A program made the translations under genes and the position numbers. 64,000 bases of DNA. Origin: JACJXF01 sp964349045. GTDB taxonomy: Bacteria; Bacteroidota; Bacteroidia; Bacteroidales; GCA-2748055. The notes beneath the pieces were generated by a model. That model worked only from the letters and a program-made list of their open reading frames with translations, was not told the DNA's origin and did not search any database. The stretch spans positions 1-64,000 of the forward strand of contig CAYGFI010000009.1 of the NCBI GenBank assembly GCA_964349045.1. Reading direction: 5' to 3'. Within the stretch, counting starts at the first letter, position 1; the number at the start of each line of letters is the position of its first letter. Below are positions 53,060 to 62,095 of the stretch, piece after piece.

Positions 53060-54016
53060 TTATATTTTTACGGTAAAAGCCAAAGGATGGACTTCTCCAA
53101 TTAATCCGATTGGTGAAGCATTACGAATATTAAATACTGTTTCGATAGATGAACGGGCATCTTCGAGTCCGAAACCTGTTCCTGTCAGGATGGACTGGTA
53201 TGTCTGAGTATGAAGATCGGCAAATCCGCCGCTAAATTCGAGTTCTATCCCATCGACAATGATTGAACGGAATGTACGATGACCTTTTTCCTTGTATGAG
53301 TTGGGAACATCGTTGTAGTCGATGCTCATGAACCAACGCACACGGGCTTTTTCGAGTTCCAGGTAACCGGCTGCTTTATCGTTTTTAAGAACCTGGACTT
53401 TATTGGTTTTAACTCCCCCGAATATCCAGGTGAGCATATCAAAGAAATGCACACCAATATTGGTTGCTATACCTCCAGACTTATGTACATCCCCTTTCCA
53501 GGAATAGTGATACCAGTTTCCACGACTTGTGATATAAGACAAGTCGATATCGTAAATTTTACCTGAAGGACCTTCGTCGATACGTTTTTTAAGCGCCAGG
53601 ATGGATGGATGAAGGCGAAGTTGCAGGATATTATAAACTTTTCGGCCAGTCTCTTTCTCTAAACTTTGAAGCGCATCGATATTCCAGGGATTCAGAACCA
53701 AGGGCTTTTCACATATTGCATCAGTATCGTTCCGGAAGGCAAAACGAATATGAGAATCGTGAAGGTAATTGGGTGAGCAGATACTCACATAGTCCACTTT
53801 ATTTCCAGAACGCTTCAGCATATCGATGTGACGATCGAAGCGCTCGAATTCAACAAAGAAGTCGGCATCAGGGAAATAACTGTCAATTAAACCAACACTG
53901 TCGAACTTATCCAGCGCGGCAAGCAATACATTACCTGTTTCTTTAATAGCTTTGAGATGACGTACCGCTATATATCCCGCTACACCAATAATGGTAAAAT
54001 TTTTTGTAGTTTTCAA
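53060..54016 (-). CDS. wbpB: UDP-GlcNAc-uronate 3-dehydrogenase, WbpB-like (Gfo/Idh/MocA family)
   Basis: Oxidises C3 of UDP-N-acetylglucosaminuronic acid ahead of transamination. 318 residues with Rossmann start FTIIGVAGYIAVRHLKAI, SICSPNYLHDSH, CEKPLVLNPWN (EKP motif) and the GNWYHYSWKG, GGVATNIG-like (reads GGIATNIGVHFFD) active region. No ATG is available; the start is TTG at 54016, with an in-frame stop ten codons upstream. Lies between the acyltransferase (11 bases) and dehydrogenase genes. Confidence 0.9.
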   Translation of the reverse strand: MKTTKNFTIIGVAGYIAVRHLKAIKETGNVLLAALDKFDSVGLIDSYFPDADFFVEFERFDRHIDMLKRSGNKVDYVSICSPNYLHDSHIRFAFRNDTDAICEKPLVLNPWNIDALQSLEKETGRKVYNILQLRLHPSILALKKRIDEGPSGKIYDIDLSYITSRGNWYHYSWKGDVHKSGGIATNIGVHFFDMLTWIFGGVKTNKVQVLKNDKAAGYLELEKARVRWFMSIDYNDVPNSYKEKGHRTFRSIIVDGIELEFSGGFADLHTQTYQSILTGTGFGLEDARSSIETVFNIRNASPIGLIGEVHPLAFTVKI

Positions 54017-54027
54017 CAGATTATGAA

Positions 54028-54612
54028 TTAATTCGGTATTTTTTTAACAATCATATTTTCAAGAAGATACTTTTCATTGCTTTCCGGACAAAACGCGATA
54101 CCTTCGCCATCGAAATTAAGACGATGGCCTAATTCACTCATCCAGCCAATATGACGGGCAGGGTTTCCAATAGTGAGCGAGTGATCAGCAACATCGTGAG
54201 TTACAACAGCTCCCGCACCGATAAAAGAAAAACGGCCGACGGTGTTTCCGCAGATAATTGTTGCATTAGCTCCGATGGTTGCACCTTCTTTTACCAGGGT
54301 TTTCTGAAACTGGTCCCTGCGGGCAATTGCACTCCTGGGATTAGCTATATTAGTAAAAACCATTGAAGGGCCGAGAAATACATTATCCTCGCAAATCACA
54401 CCGGTATAAATGGATACATTATTCTGAACTTTCACATTATTGCCAAGTTTGACCTGGGGAGAAATAAAAACATTTTGTCCGAGATTGCAGTTTTCACCAA
54501 TCTCGCAATCATGCATTACATGCGTGAAGTGCCATATTTTAGTGCCTTTTCCGATTTTACATCCTTCATCTATGAAGGATGATTCGTGGACGAAATATTC
54601 TTTATCTTTCAT
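54028..54612 (-). CDS. wbpD: UDP-sugar 3-N-acetyltransferase, WbpD-like
   Basis: Left-handed beta-helix acetyltransferase, 194 residues, built from hexapeptide repeats from about 8 to 150 (for example IGKGTKIWHFTHV, IGENCNLGQNVFIS). It would acetylate the 3-amino group of UDP-GlcNAc(3N)A. The IWHFTHV start, SMVFTNIANPRS loop and VTHDVADHSLTIGNPARHIG ending are strongly WbpD/PglD-like. It overlaps nothing and follows the aminotransferase gene by 5 bases. Confidence 0.92.
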   Translation of the reverse strand: MKDKEYFVHESSFIDEGCKIGKGTKIWHFTHVMHDCEIGENCNLGQNVFISPQVKLGNNVKVQNNVSIYTGVICEDNVFLGPSMVFTNIANPRSAIARRDQFQKTLVKEGATIGANATIICGNTVGRFSFIGAGAVVTHDVADHSLTIGNPARHIGWMSELGHRLNFDGEGIAFCPESNEKYLLENMIVKKIPN

Positions 54613-54617
54613 TGTGG

Positions 54618-55745
54618 CTAATTTACAAATTCAATTACACATCCGGTGATATAATTCAGCTGATCTGCATCCAGTTCGGTATGCATCGGGAGTGACAGAA
54701 CTTCTTCGCAGGCTTTCTCTGCAACAGGGAAATCGCCTTTTTTATATCCAAGATCAGAATATGCTTTCTGAAGGTGGAGTGAGAGGGGATAATAGATCAT
54801 TGCAGGCACAGAAGATTTTTCCAAATGACTTTTCAGAGCATCGCGCTTTCCGTTTCCAACCCTGATTGTATATTGGTGAAATATATGGGTACTATATCCA
54901 ACGCGGGCAGGGATTTTGATACCATTTAATTCACCGAGGGAATAATCATAAAAACCGGCAGAAACCTGACGGGAACGGTTATAATCATCGAGGTATTTTA
55001 GTTTCACGTTCAGGATGGCGGCCTGAAGAGTGTCGAGTCGGGAATTCACCCCGACATAATCGTAATGGTAACGCTGAATCATTCCATGATTTACAATTGC
55101 CTGCAGTTTATGCGCCAGAACCGGGTCATCAGTAAATAATGCCCCGCCATCGCCATAGGTACCCAGGTTTTTTGAAGGGAAAAACGATGTACAACCAATA
55201 TCACCCATAGTTCCGGATTTTTTTACTGATCCATCAGAAAACAGAAAATTACTTCCCAGACTTTGTGCTGCATCTTCAATAATGAACAAGCTATGCTTTT
55301 TTGCCAGGACAGATAAGCTTTCCATGTTGGCGCATTGTCCAAACAAATGAACGGGCACAACAGCCTTTGTCTTTGGGGTAATTTTCGCCTCAATTTTTGT
55401 AATATCGATATTAAATGAACCGGGTTCAATATCTACGAAGACAGGTTTCAATCCAAGAAGTTTTATTACTTCAACAGTTGCGACAAATGTAAATGGGGTG
55501 GTAATAATTTCATCACCCGGTCTCAGTTCGAGGGCCATCATTGCTATTTGCAGTGCATCGGTACCATTGGCACAGGAAATGACTCTTTTTACTCCAAGGA
55601 ATGAAGCGAGTGCGTTCTCGAAGGTTTTTACTTCGGGTCCTTTGATGAATGTTCCCGAGTTGAGTACCCTGTGAATGGCATCGTCAACTTCATTTTTAAT
55701 TTTTTCATACTGACCATTCAGGTCAACCATTTTGATTTCCTTCAT
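54618..55745 (-). CDS. wbpE: UDP-sugar 3-aminotransferase, WbpE-like (DegT/DnrJ/EryC1 family)
   Basis: PLP-dependent aminotransferase putting an amino group on C3 of the 3-keto UDP-sugar. 375 residues, PLP lysine in FFPSKNLGTYGDGGALF, with VPVHLFGQCANM and EDAAQSLGS family motifs. The start MKEIKMVDLNGQYEKIKNEV is standard. First gene of the leftward cluster, with TAACTTTG promoter 25 bases upstream. Porphyromonas PorR, needed for the lipopolysaccharide that anchors type IX cargo, belongs to the same family. Confidence 0.92.
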   Translation of the reverse strand: MKEIKMVDLNGQYEKIKNEVDDAIHRVLNSGTFIKGPEVKTFENALASFLGVKRVISCANGTDALQIAMMALELRPGDEIITTPFTFVATVEVIKLLGLKPVFVDIEPGSFNIDITKIEAKITPKTKAVVPVHLFGQCANMESLSVLAKKHSLFIIEDAAQSLGSNFLFSDGSVKKSGTMGDIGCTSFFPSKNLGTYGDGGALFTDDPVLAHKLQAIVNHGMIQRYHYDYVGVNSRLDTLQAAILNVKLKYLDDYNRSRQVSAGFYDYSLGELNGIKIPARVGYSTHIFHQYTIRVGNGKRDALKSHLEKSSVPAMIYYPLSLHLQKAYSDLGYKKGDFPVAEKACEEVLSLPMHTELDADQLNYITGCVIEFVN

Positions 55746-55769
55746 CCACTATATTTTAATACCGGATTG

Positions 55770-55777
55770 CAAAGTTA
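55770..55777 (-). promoter_or_regulatory. Candidate -7 promoter element for the wbp-galE-rfbB operon
   Basis: TAACTTTG on the minus strand fits TAnnTTTG, 25 bases before the wbpE ATG. Confidence 0.5.
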
Positions 55778-55810
55778 AGTAATAACGTGGACATGAAATC
55801 ATTCAAATTA

Positions 55811-55859
55811 TTAAAATCGTTAGTAACTTTGTATGTTTATTCATAATCTTAAAATCGTT
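55811..55859. repeat. 11-base direct repeat framing the HU-SPOR promoter
   Basis: TTAAAATCGTT occurs at 55811-55821 and again at 55849-55859, 38 bases apart, on either side of TAACTTTG. It could be a paired binding site. Confidence 0.4.
55824..55831 (+). promoter_or_regulatory. Candidate -7 promoter element for the HU-SPOR gene
   Basis: TAACTTTG fits TAnnTTTG, 39 bases before the TTG start codon. It mirrors the divergent wbp promoter element, which has the same eight bases. Confidence 0.5.
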
Positions 55860-55870
55860 TTTTTATAAAT

Positions 55871-57022
55871 TTGTTCAAAATATCCAAATTGGCTCTACTC
55901 GAATATATTAAGGATCATCTGCTTTTTAATGACAGGGTTACCTTGCCGGGATTAGGATCATTTGAAATCAACAGGAGTGCAGCACGTATTGACGGGAATA
56001 TAATTAGGCCACCAACCTTATACCTGGTTTTTAACACTGAAAGTAGTATTGACGACGGAAGTCTGGCAAAAAATATTGCTACTGCAGAAGATATTAGTCC
56101 CGACGAAGCAACGCAGAAAATATTGGAGTATATCGATGGAATTTTGTTTGCCCTGAATAAAGGAGAGGACTTCGTTTTTGAAGGATTGGGGAGACTTTTC
56201 AGAGATTCGGAGAATGTACTCCGGTTTGAAAAAGATCCGGCTTATAAGATAGAATTTGATACTTTAGGGCTCCAATCCTTTGAACTTGATCCGGTTGATG
56301 AGTTATCGGGGGAAGGAACCTCCATCACACCTGAGAATATCGAAACTAAGGCCGGGAAAAAAGCACAAATGCCTGTTGCTCAAAAAACAAGTAAAACTAT
56401 TCCCCCGAAAAAGAAGAATGTATCGGAAACGGAAGTCCATGCCGGGATGGAAGGTTCGGCAGAATCAGTTCATGGAGTATCTCCCCCGGCAGAAAATAAA
56501 AATAACCGTAATATTTTTTGGATATTAACGGGAGCCGTAATGGTGATTCTTGTTTCGTTTATTTTAATTCGCATGACCACGGATCTTTTGGATGGGCCGG
56601 GTCTTTCTTTTTTTAGTTCCGGGCAAAGTCAAAAGTCAGATTTATTTCCTGAAGATCAGGACTGGGATTTGGAATCACAATTAAATGGAGAACTTGGGGA
56701 AGTTATTGATTCGATGACCGCTCAGGAAAATGCATTGATCCTTAAGGAAACTTCTGAACCCGGGGACAATGCTGGTGTTGAAACTTCAGAATTTAAGGAA
56801 TTTCACATAATTGCAGGCAGTTTTAAAGATAAGGAAAATGCAGGAGTTCTGCAGCAGTCACTTACTGAACAGGGGTATCCCGCGTTAGTGATTCAACAGG
56901 GCGATAAGCTTTACAGAGTAAGCGCTTTATCTTTCAAAGACAAGGAGAAAGGACTTCTGGAGCTAAGCAGATTCAGACAGAAGACAAAAAATAATGCAGC
57001 ATGGCTTTTAGAGTTAAAATAA
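55871..57022 (+). CDS. HU-domain/SPOR-domain membrane protein
   Basis: A 383-residue Bacteroidota-type fusion: two HU-like folds at the N-terminus (about 1-60 and 63-130, LPGLGSFEI and FEGLGRLFRD), a linker rich in Lys and Pro, one transmembrane helix (about 214-234) and a C-terminal SPOR domain (about 310-383, FHIIAGSFKDKENAG), which binds denuded peptidoglycan at division sites. The HU part would be cytoplasmic and could touch DNA; SPOR would be periplasmic. No ATG exists near the start; TTG at 55871 follows an in-frame stop seven codons upstream and matches the usual opening. Function unproven; a chromosome-envelope link at the septum is a reasonable guess. Confidence 0.82.
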   Translation: MFKISKLALLEYIKDHLLFNDRVTLPGLGSFEINRSAARIDGNIIRPPTLYLVFNTESSIDDGSLAKNIATAEDISPDEATQKILEYIDGILFALNKGEDFVFEGLGRLFRDSENVLRFEKDPAYKIEFDTLGLQSFELDPVDELSGEGTSITPENIETKAGKKAQMPVAQKTSKTIPPKKKNVSETEVHAGMEGSAESVHGVSPPAENKNNRNIFWILTGAVMVILVSFILIRMTTDLLDGPGLSFFSSGQSQKSDLFPEDQDWDLESQLNGELGEVIDSMTAQENALILKETSEPGDNAGVETSEFKEFHIIAGSFKDKENAGVLQQSLTEQGYPALVIQQGDKLYRVSALSFKDKEKGLLELSRFRQKTKNNAAWLLELK

Positions 57023-57037
57023 ACAAGTCATGGGAAT

Positions 57038-57457
57038 ATGAGCAGCAATAATATCTTTTATAAGGCAAAACATTTGGCAGGAAGGATTCTTAAACAGGTA
57101 CTTATTGTTGGTTTCATTGCATTTGTGGCATTGTTTTCCTTTTCATACTGGGGAACTTATGAGTCAGGTGTTATGGCAGGAAAAGTATTGCGTATCAGCG
57201 AAAAGGGATTGTTTTTTAAGACTTATGAAGGTAAACTCAGTCTGGAAACTTTCGGAGCGCTGAAAGGAGTAAGTCCGATTGCAGAAACCTTTGATTTTTC
57301 GGTACAAAAAAGTGACTCCCTTGTTATAAGCAGTCTGCAGGAGGTCTCATTAAGTGGTGAACGGGTTAACCTTCATTTTAAAAAGAGGTATATGCGATTT
57401 TTCTGGAGAGGGGATACGAAATATTTTGTAACTAAAGTTGAAAGAACTGCGAAATAA
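57038..57457 (+). CDS. Small single-pass membrane protein of unknown function
   Basis: A 139-residue protein with one hydrophobic helix (about 20-40, VLIVGFIAFVALFSFSYW) and a short exported beta-rich domain (VMAGKVLRISEKGLFFKTYEG). Relatives in Bacteroidota are sometimes labelled 6-phosphogluconate dehydrogenase, but there is no Rossmann motif and it is far too short. It is 16 bases downstream of the HU-SPOR gene and probably cotranscribed. Confidence 0.65.
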   Translation: MSSNNIFYKAKHLAGRILKQVLIVGFIAFVALFSFSYWGTYESGVMAGKVLRISEKGLFFKTYEGKLSLETFGALKGVSPIAETFDFSVQKSDSLVISSLQEVSLSGERVNLHFKKRYMRFFWRGDTKYFVTKVERTAK

Positions 57458-57552
57458 TATTGTATCAAACAGATATTCAGTAGTTTAACTTCACAATACA
57501 AACATATTAAAAAGAAAAGTCAATTACTTTCGTCAATCATTTTATATTCAAC

Positions 57553-59586
57553 TTATTTCACCGGACTTCCATTTAGCGCCTCAGTCTTTGGTTCTACAAA
57601 AAACAGCTTACCATCTGCATTCTCTGATAATAAAATCATCCCCTGAGATTGTATGCCCATGATTTCACGGGGTTCAAGGTTCAGTAGTATACAAACTTTT
57701 TGTCCGGCAAGTTTTTCCGGTTCAAAATATTCTGCAATCCCTGAAACAACAATACGTGTATCAAGCCCTGTATCAACCAGGAGTTTTAATAATTTTTTGG
57801 ACTTTGAAATTTTTTCAGCCGAAAGGATGGTTGCGACCCTGATGTCCATTGTACCAAAGCTCTCAAAACTTACATTGGATTTGGCAGGTTCAGTTACAGG
57901 AGATAACTGCAATTTCTCATCTCTGCTTCCTGAGAGTTTCAACAACTGGGCTTCGATCACCACATCTTCGATTTTTTCAAAAAGTAACTCAGGTTCATTA
58001 ATCCGATGTCCCGGCAGAAGCAGATCAATTCGCCCGGCCTCGTTCCATACCTGTTTATCCATATTAATGAATTTCCTTAGTTTGACCATTGTATCCGGGA
58101 GAAAAGGATCAAAAAGAATGCAAAGATTTGCTGTAAGCTGCAGAGAAATATTCAGAATGGTCTTAACTCTCTCCGGATCAGTTTTGTAAATTTTCCAGGG
58201 TTCAGTGTCAGCCAGGTACTTATTTCCGAGCCGTGCCAGGTCAATCGCTTCTTTCAAAGCTTCGCGGAATCTGAAAGTATCCAGGCTCTTTTCTACTGCA
58301 ATACGGGATTTATGAAACTGATCCAGAACTTCCCTGTCGAAAACGCTTAATGTTGAGGGTTCCGGAACTACTCCCCCGAAATATTTATGAGTAAGTACAA
58401 GAGTGCGGTTCACAAAATTACCCAGGATCGCGAGTAATTCATTGTTGTTTCTTGCCTGGAAATCCTTCCAGGTAAAATCATTATCCTTGGTTTCAGGTGC
58501 ATTGGCGCACAATACATAACGCAATACATCCTGTTTGCCGGGAAACTCATCCAGGTATTCATGCAGCCAGACCGCCCAGTTGCGGGAAGTTGAAAGTTTT
58601 TCTCCCTCGAGATTGAGAAATTCATTAGCCGGGACATTCTCAGGAAGGATATAACTCCCTTCAGCTTTGAGCATAGCAGGGAATACGATGCAATGAAAAA
58701 CGATATTGTCCTTTCCAATAAAATGGATCAGGCGGGTATCCTTACTCTTCCAGTATTTTTTCCAGTCGGGAGTAAGTTCGCGGGTTGCGGAAATGTATCC
58801 TATTGGGGCATCGAACCAGACATATAAAACTTTTCCTTCAGCCCCTTCAACAGGTACCGGGATTCCCCAATCGAGGTCGCGGCTTACAGCCCGGGGCTGA
58901 AGGCCACTGTCGAGCCACGATTTACATTGGCCGTAAACATTGGGTTTCCAATGTTTATTATCCTCAAGGATCCATTTTTTCAACCAGGGTTCATATTTAT
59001 CGAGTGGCAGGAACCAGTGTTTCGTTTTTTTAAGGATTGGGACAGCTCCTGATATCATGGATTTCGGATTGATAAGATCCGTGGCGTTTAGCGATGAACC
59101 GCAGCTTTCACATTGGTCGCCATATGCACTTTCGTTGCCACAGCGCGGACAGGTTCCGGTGATGTAACGATCAGCAAGAAACTGGAGAGCTTCCGGATCG
59201 AAATATTGTTCGGTAGTTTTTTCCTCAAATTCCCCTTTATCATATAGAGTGCGGAAGAATTCCGAGGCGGTCTCGTAATGAACCGGTGATGTAGTCCGCG
59301 AATATATATCAAAAGAAATTCCCAGTCTTTCGAATGAGTCTTTGTTGATGCGATGGTACTTATCGACCACATCCTGAGGGCTTACTCCTTCGTTTCTGGC
59401 CTTGATGGTAATAGGTACACCGTGTTCATCCGATCCGCAGACGAAAATAATATCCACTGATTTTAACCTCAGGTACCTGGCAAAAATATCAGCAGGAATA
59501 TAAACACCGGCAAGGTGTCCGAAATGGAGAGGACCATTGGCGTATGGAAGTGCAGCAGTAAGAAGGTACCTTTTGTAAGCTTTCAT
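57553..59586 (-). CDS. metG: Methionine-tRNA ligase
   Basis: Class I synthetase that charges tRNA-Met. ATG at 59586 gives 677 residues beginning MKAYKRYLLTAALPYANGPLH; an upstream TTG extension is rejected. HFGH replaces HIGH, and KLSTSRNW is the KMSKS loop; both are accepted variants in this phylum. Two zinc knuckles appear (CPRCG and CESCG). The C-terminal domain is an EMAP-type tRNA-binding OB fold (GTMDIRVATILSAEKISKS). Full length and intact. Confidence 0.97.
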   Translation of the reverse strand: MKAYKRYLLTAALPYANGPLHFGHLAGVYIPADIFARYLRLKSVDIIFVCGSDEHGVPITIKARNEGVSPQDVVDKYHRINKDSFERLGISFDIYSRTTSPVHYETASEFFRTLYDKGEFEEKTTEQYFDPEALQFLADRYITGTCPRCGNESAYGDQCESCGSSLNATDLINPKSMISGAVPILKKTKHWFLPLDKYEPWLKKWILEDNKHWKPNVYGQCKSWLDSGLQPRAVSRDLDWGIPVPVEGAEGKVLYVWFDAPIGYISATRELTPDWKKYWKSKDTRLIHFIGKDNIVFHCIVFPAMLKAEGSYILPENVPANEFLNLEGEKLSTSRNWAVWLHEYLDEFPGKQDVLRYVLCANAPETKDNDFTWKDFQARNNNELLAILGNFVNRTLVLTHKYFGGVVPEPSTLSVFDREVLDQFHKSRIAVEKSLDTFRFREALKEAIDLARLGNKYLADTEPWKIYKTDPERVKTILNISLQLTANLCILFDPFLPDTMVKLRKFINMDKQVWNEAGRIDLLLPGHRINEPELLFEKIEDVVIEAQLLKLSGSRDEKLQLSPVTEPAKSNVSFESFGTMDIRVATILSAEKISKSKKLLKLLVDTGLDTRIVVSGIAEYFEPEKLAGQKVCILLNLEPREIMGIQSQGMILLSENADGKLFFVEPKTEALNGSPVK

Positions 59587-59616
59587 GAAGAAACAGATAA
59601 TTCGTAAATTAAGTTG

Positions 59617-59624
59617 CAAAGATA
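59617..59624 (-). promoter_or_regulatory. Candidate promoter for metG
   Basis: TATCTTTG on the minus strand fits TAnnTTTG, 31 bases upstream of the metG ATG; TTCG about 18 bases further upstream is a weak -33 candidate. Confidence 0.45.
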
Positions 59625-59765
59625 ATAAAAAGGGTCATTGGACGAATAACAATATTGGAAAGGCAGAAACACCCAAACCCCTACTCACAAAAATGCCGGT
59701 CAATGAATAATTTGAGAACATGACAATGCCCAGATTCCACTATTTATTCCTAATTTGCAGTCATT

Positions 59766-60680
59766 ATGATAACACCTCCATATCTTATTCCCGGAGATAC
59801 CGTTGGTATCGTTGCTCCTGCGCGCAAGGTAAGCCGTGAAGAGATTGATGTGTTTACAAAATTGCTCGAATCGTGGGGATTAAAATGTAAATTTGGCAGG
59901 AACTTATTTGGTGAAAAAGATCAGTATTCAGGAACCGATGAAGAACGTGCAGCCGATTTTCAGGATATGCTTGCCGATCCGAATATAAGAGCCATCATTG
60001 CGGCACGGGGTGGATACGGTTCATTAAGAACCTTACGGTTAATAGATTTTTCAAAGTTTGATAAAGATCCGAAGTGGGTTGCCGGTTTCTCGGATATAAC
60101 CATATTTCATTCTTATGTAAGCAAGTACCTTAATACTGAAAGTATTCATTGTTTAATGCCAATTAATTTTGTTCCCGGCAACAGGGAAATTGAAGATTCC
60201 GCTGAAAGTTTAAGAAAAGCTCTCTTTGGCGAAAATCTGGAATATCATATTCCCTCATTCTCTCTGAATCGCGATGGATATGCAGTTGGGGAGCTTACGG
60301 GTGGAAATTTATCGGTTCTCTACAGTTTAAATGGAACAGGGTTTTTCCCGGAAATGACTGGCAAGATATTGTTTATTGAGGATATCGATGAATACCTTTA
60401 TCATCTCGACCGGATGATGATGAATTTGCTGCTTAGTGGTTCGTTCCATAAAATCAAGGCTTTAATAATAGGAGGATTTACCGATTTAAAAGATAATACA
60501 ATACCTTTCGGGAGTAAATATGAAGAAATAATATCGGGGATTGTTAAAAAATTCAATTTTCCTGTTGCTTTTTCTTTCCCGGCAGGTCATCAAAATACAA
60601 ACATGACGCTGATTTTTGGCAGGCAAATGCAATTAAAGGTAGAAAATGACCGGACTACGGTTACTTTTTTGAAGAAATAA
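59766..60680 (+). CDS. LD-carboxypeptidase (S66 family)
   Basis: Serine peptidase that removes the terminal D-alanine from murein tetrapeptides during peptidoglycan recycling. 304 residues, with GDTVGIVAPAR near the start, ARGGYGSLRTL, and the nucleophile Ser109 in GFSDIT; the Glu (GELTGGN region) and the His in FPAGHQNTNM complete the triad. There is no signal peptide, consistent with cytoplasmic LdcA. It precedes yraN by 21 bases from the accepted yraN start. Confidence 0.93.
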   Translation: MITPPYLIPGDTVGIVAPARKVSREEIDVFTKLLESWGLKCKFGRNLFGEKDQYSGTDEERAADFQDMLADPNIRAIIAARGGYGSLRTLRLIDFSKFDKDPKWVAGFSDITIFHSYVSKYLNTESIHCLMPINFVPGNREIEDSAESLRKALFGENLEYHIPSFSLNRDGYAVGELTGGNLSVLYSLNGTGFFPEMTGKILFIEDIDEYLYHLDRMMMNLLLSGSFHKIKALIIGGFTDLKDNTIPFGSKYEEIISGIVKKFNFPVAFSFPAGHQNTNMTLIFGRQMQLKVENDRTTVTFLKK

Positions 60681-60701
60681 TTGCACTTAAACCTGATCCT
60701 G

Positions 60702-61070
60702 ATGGCGCACCATAATGACAGAGGTCATGAGGCCGAAGATTTATCGGCTGAATATCTCACCTCAAAAGGATTTCGTATTTTGCATCGTAACTGGAGGTAT
60801 TTCCATAAGGAAATTGATATCGTGGCTGAAAAAGATGGCACGTTAGTAATAGTTGAAGTCAAGAGTTGTTTTGGATCAGGCAGGGTCACCGCGGATGAGC
60901 TTTTAACCCGTGGAAAACAACGTTTTATCGTGGATGCAGCCGAAGCGTATATTTACAAATTCGAAATTGAGAAAGAAACACGTTTTGACCTTATAATTGT
61001 TACTTTTTCGGGGGAGGGAACATCGGTAGAGCATATTGAAGGGGCTTATATTCCGGGGGTGAACTGGTAA
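60702..61070 (+). CDS. yraN: YraN/UPF0102 nuclease-fold protein
   Basis: A 122-residue restriction-endonuclease-fold protein of unknown biological role, often annotated as a putative endonuclease. ATG at 60702 gives MAHHNDRGHEAEDLSAEYL; an in-frame TTG overlaps the preceding stop and is rejected. The catalytic-type motif EIDIVAEKDGTLVIVEVKSC (E...D...ExK) is complete, as in intact YraN. Follows the LD-carboxypeptidase gene in the same direction. Confidence 0.9.
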   Translation: MAHHNDRGHEAEDLSAEYLTSKGFRILHRNWRYFHKEIDIVAEKDGTLVIVEVKSCFGSGRVTADELLTRGKQRFIVDAAEAYIYKFEIEKETRFDLIIVTFSGEGTSVEHIEGAYIPGVNW

Positions 61071-61169
61071 ACCCGGCTTCCCTGATTCACGATCCCATAA
61101 CAGTCAAATCACTGCATTTCCCTGAAAATTTCTTAAATTCGCAGAATTGTCAGAACTGCTAAGCACATC

Positions 61170-61532
61170 ATGAATATCGAACAAATCCGTGAGTATTGTT
61201 TATCTCTTCAGGGAGTTACAGAGGATATGCCTTTTGGGGATGATACGCTTGTTTTCAGGGTAATGAATAAAATCTTTGCATTGGTCAACCTGGAGGGTGA
61301 GATCCGCATTAACCTGAAATGTGATCCCGCCAGGGCCATTGTACTCAGGGAGGAATTTTCATCCATTATCCCCGGTTATCATATGAATAAACGGCATTGG
61401 AATACAATGATAATGGATGGTAATCTTAAGAAGGACCTTATTACTTCCCTGATCGATCATTCGTATGAATTGATTGTTATAAGCCTGCCGAAAATTAAAA
61501 AAGAAGAACTTAAAAGATTAAAAAGGAAATGA
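61170..61532 (+). CDS. MmcQ/YjbR-family protein
   Basis: A 120-residue soluble protein of the MmcQ/YjbR family with a CyaY-like DNA-binding fold. It opens MNIEQIREYCLSLQGVTEDMPFG and contains FALVNLEGEIRINLKCDP and YHMNKRHWNTMIMD, the family core. No catalytic function is known. It overlaps the downstream DUF502 gene by 4 bases (ATGA at 61529-61532). Confidence 0.88.
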   Translation: MNIEQIREYCLSLQGVTEDMPFGDDTLVFRVMNKIFALVNLEGEIRINLKCDPARAIVLREEFSSIIPGYHMNKRHWNTMIMDGNLKKDLITSLIDHSYELIVISLPKIKKEELKRLKRK

Positions 61533-62095
61533 AAAAGCTATTTGGATATTTTTTTCAGGGATTACTTTATGTGGCTCCGCTTGGGCTTACGCTTTACGCG
61601 ATAGTTTTATTATTTAACGTGGTTGACGGGTTAATACAAAAGTATCTCGAAGCCTGGCTTAAGGTTCATATTCCGGGGCTGGGAATTGTCCTGATTTTTC
61701 TGATCATATCTCTTCTGGGAATGATCGGGGGTACAATTATTGGCGCCCCGGTACGCAGGATAATTGAAAAATTGCTTGATAAAGCTCCGCTTTTTAAGTT
61801 AATATATTCATCCGTTCGCGATTTACTTTCCGCTTTCGTGGGAAAGGAGAAAAAGTTCACACAACCCGTGCTTGTTAAAGTAAATACTATTTCTGAACTC
61901 GAAAAAGTAGGTTTTTTAACCCAGGAGGATTTGAAAAGTATTGGAATAAAAGATAAAGTTGCGGTTTATTTCCCCCATTCATATAATTTTTCGGGGGAGA
62001 TGTTTATCGTCCCTTCTGAGCATGTTCGCCCACTGAACATGGCTCCCACTGAGGCAATGAAGTTTGTTGTTTCTGGTGGAGTTGCCATGTCCTGA
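61529..62095 (+). CDS. DUF502 membrane protein
   Basis: A 188-residue inner-membrane protein with two N-terminal helices (about 10-30 and 48-70, GIVLIFLIISLLGMIGG) and a soluble C-terminal part with GEMFIVPSEHVRPL, the DUF502 signature. Function unknown; plant homologues are membrane proteins. Translationally coupled to the MmcQ-like gene. Confidence 0.85.
   Translation: MKKLFGYFFQGLLYVAPLGLTLYAIVLLFNVVDGLIQKYLEAWLKVHIPGLGIVLIFLIISLLGMIGGTIIGAPVRRIIEKLLDKAPLFKLIYSSVRDLLSAFVGKEKKFTQPVLVKVNTISELEKVGFLTQEDLKSIGIKDKVAVYFPHSYNFSGEMFIVPSEHVRPLNMAPTEAMKFVVSGGVAMS

Noticed and set aside
57038..57457. 6-phosphogluconate dehydrogenase label
   Set aside because: The protein has 139 residues, one membrane helix and no dinucleotide-binding motif; the label used for relatives looks like propagated misannotation.
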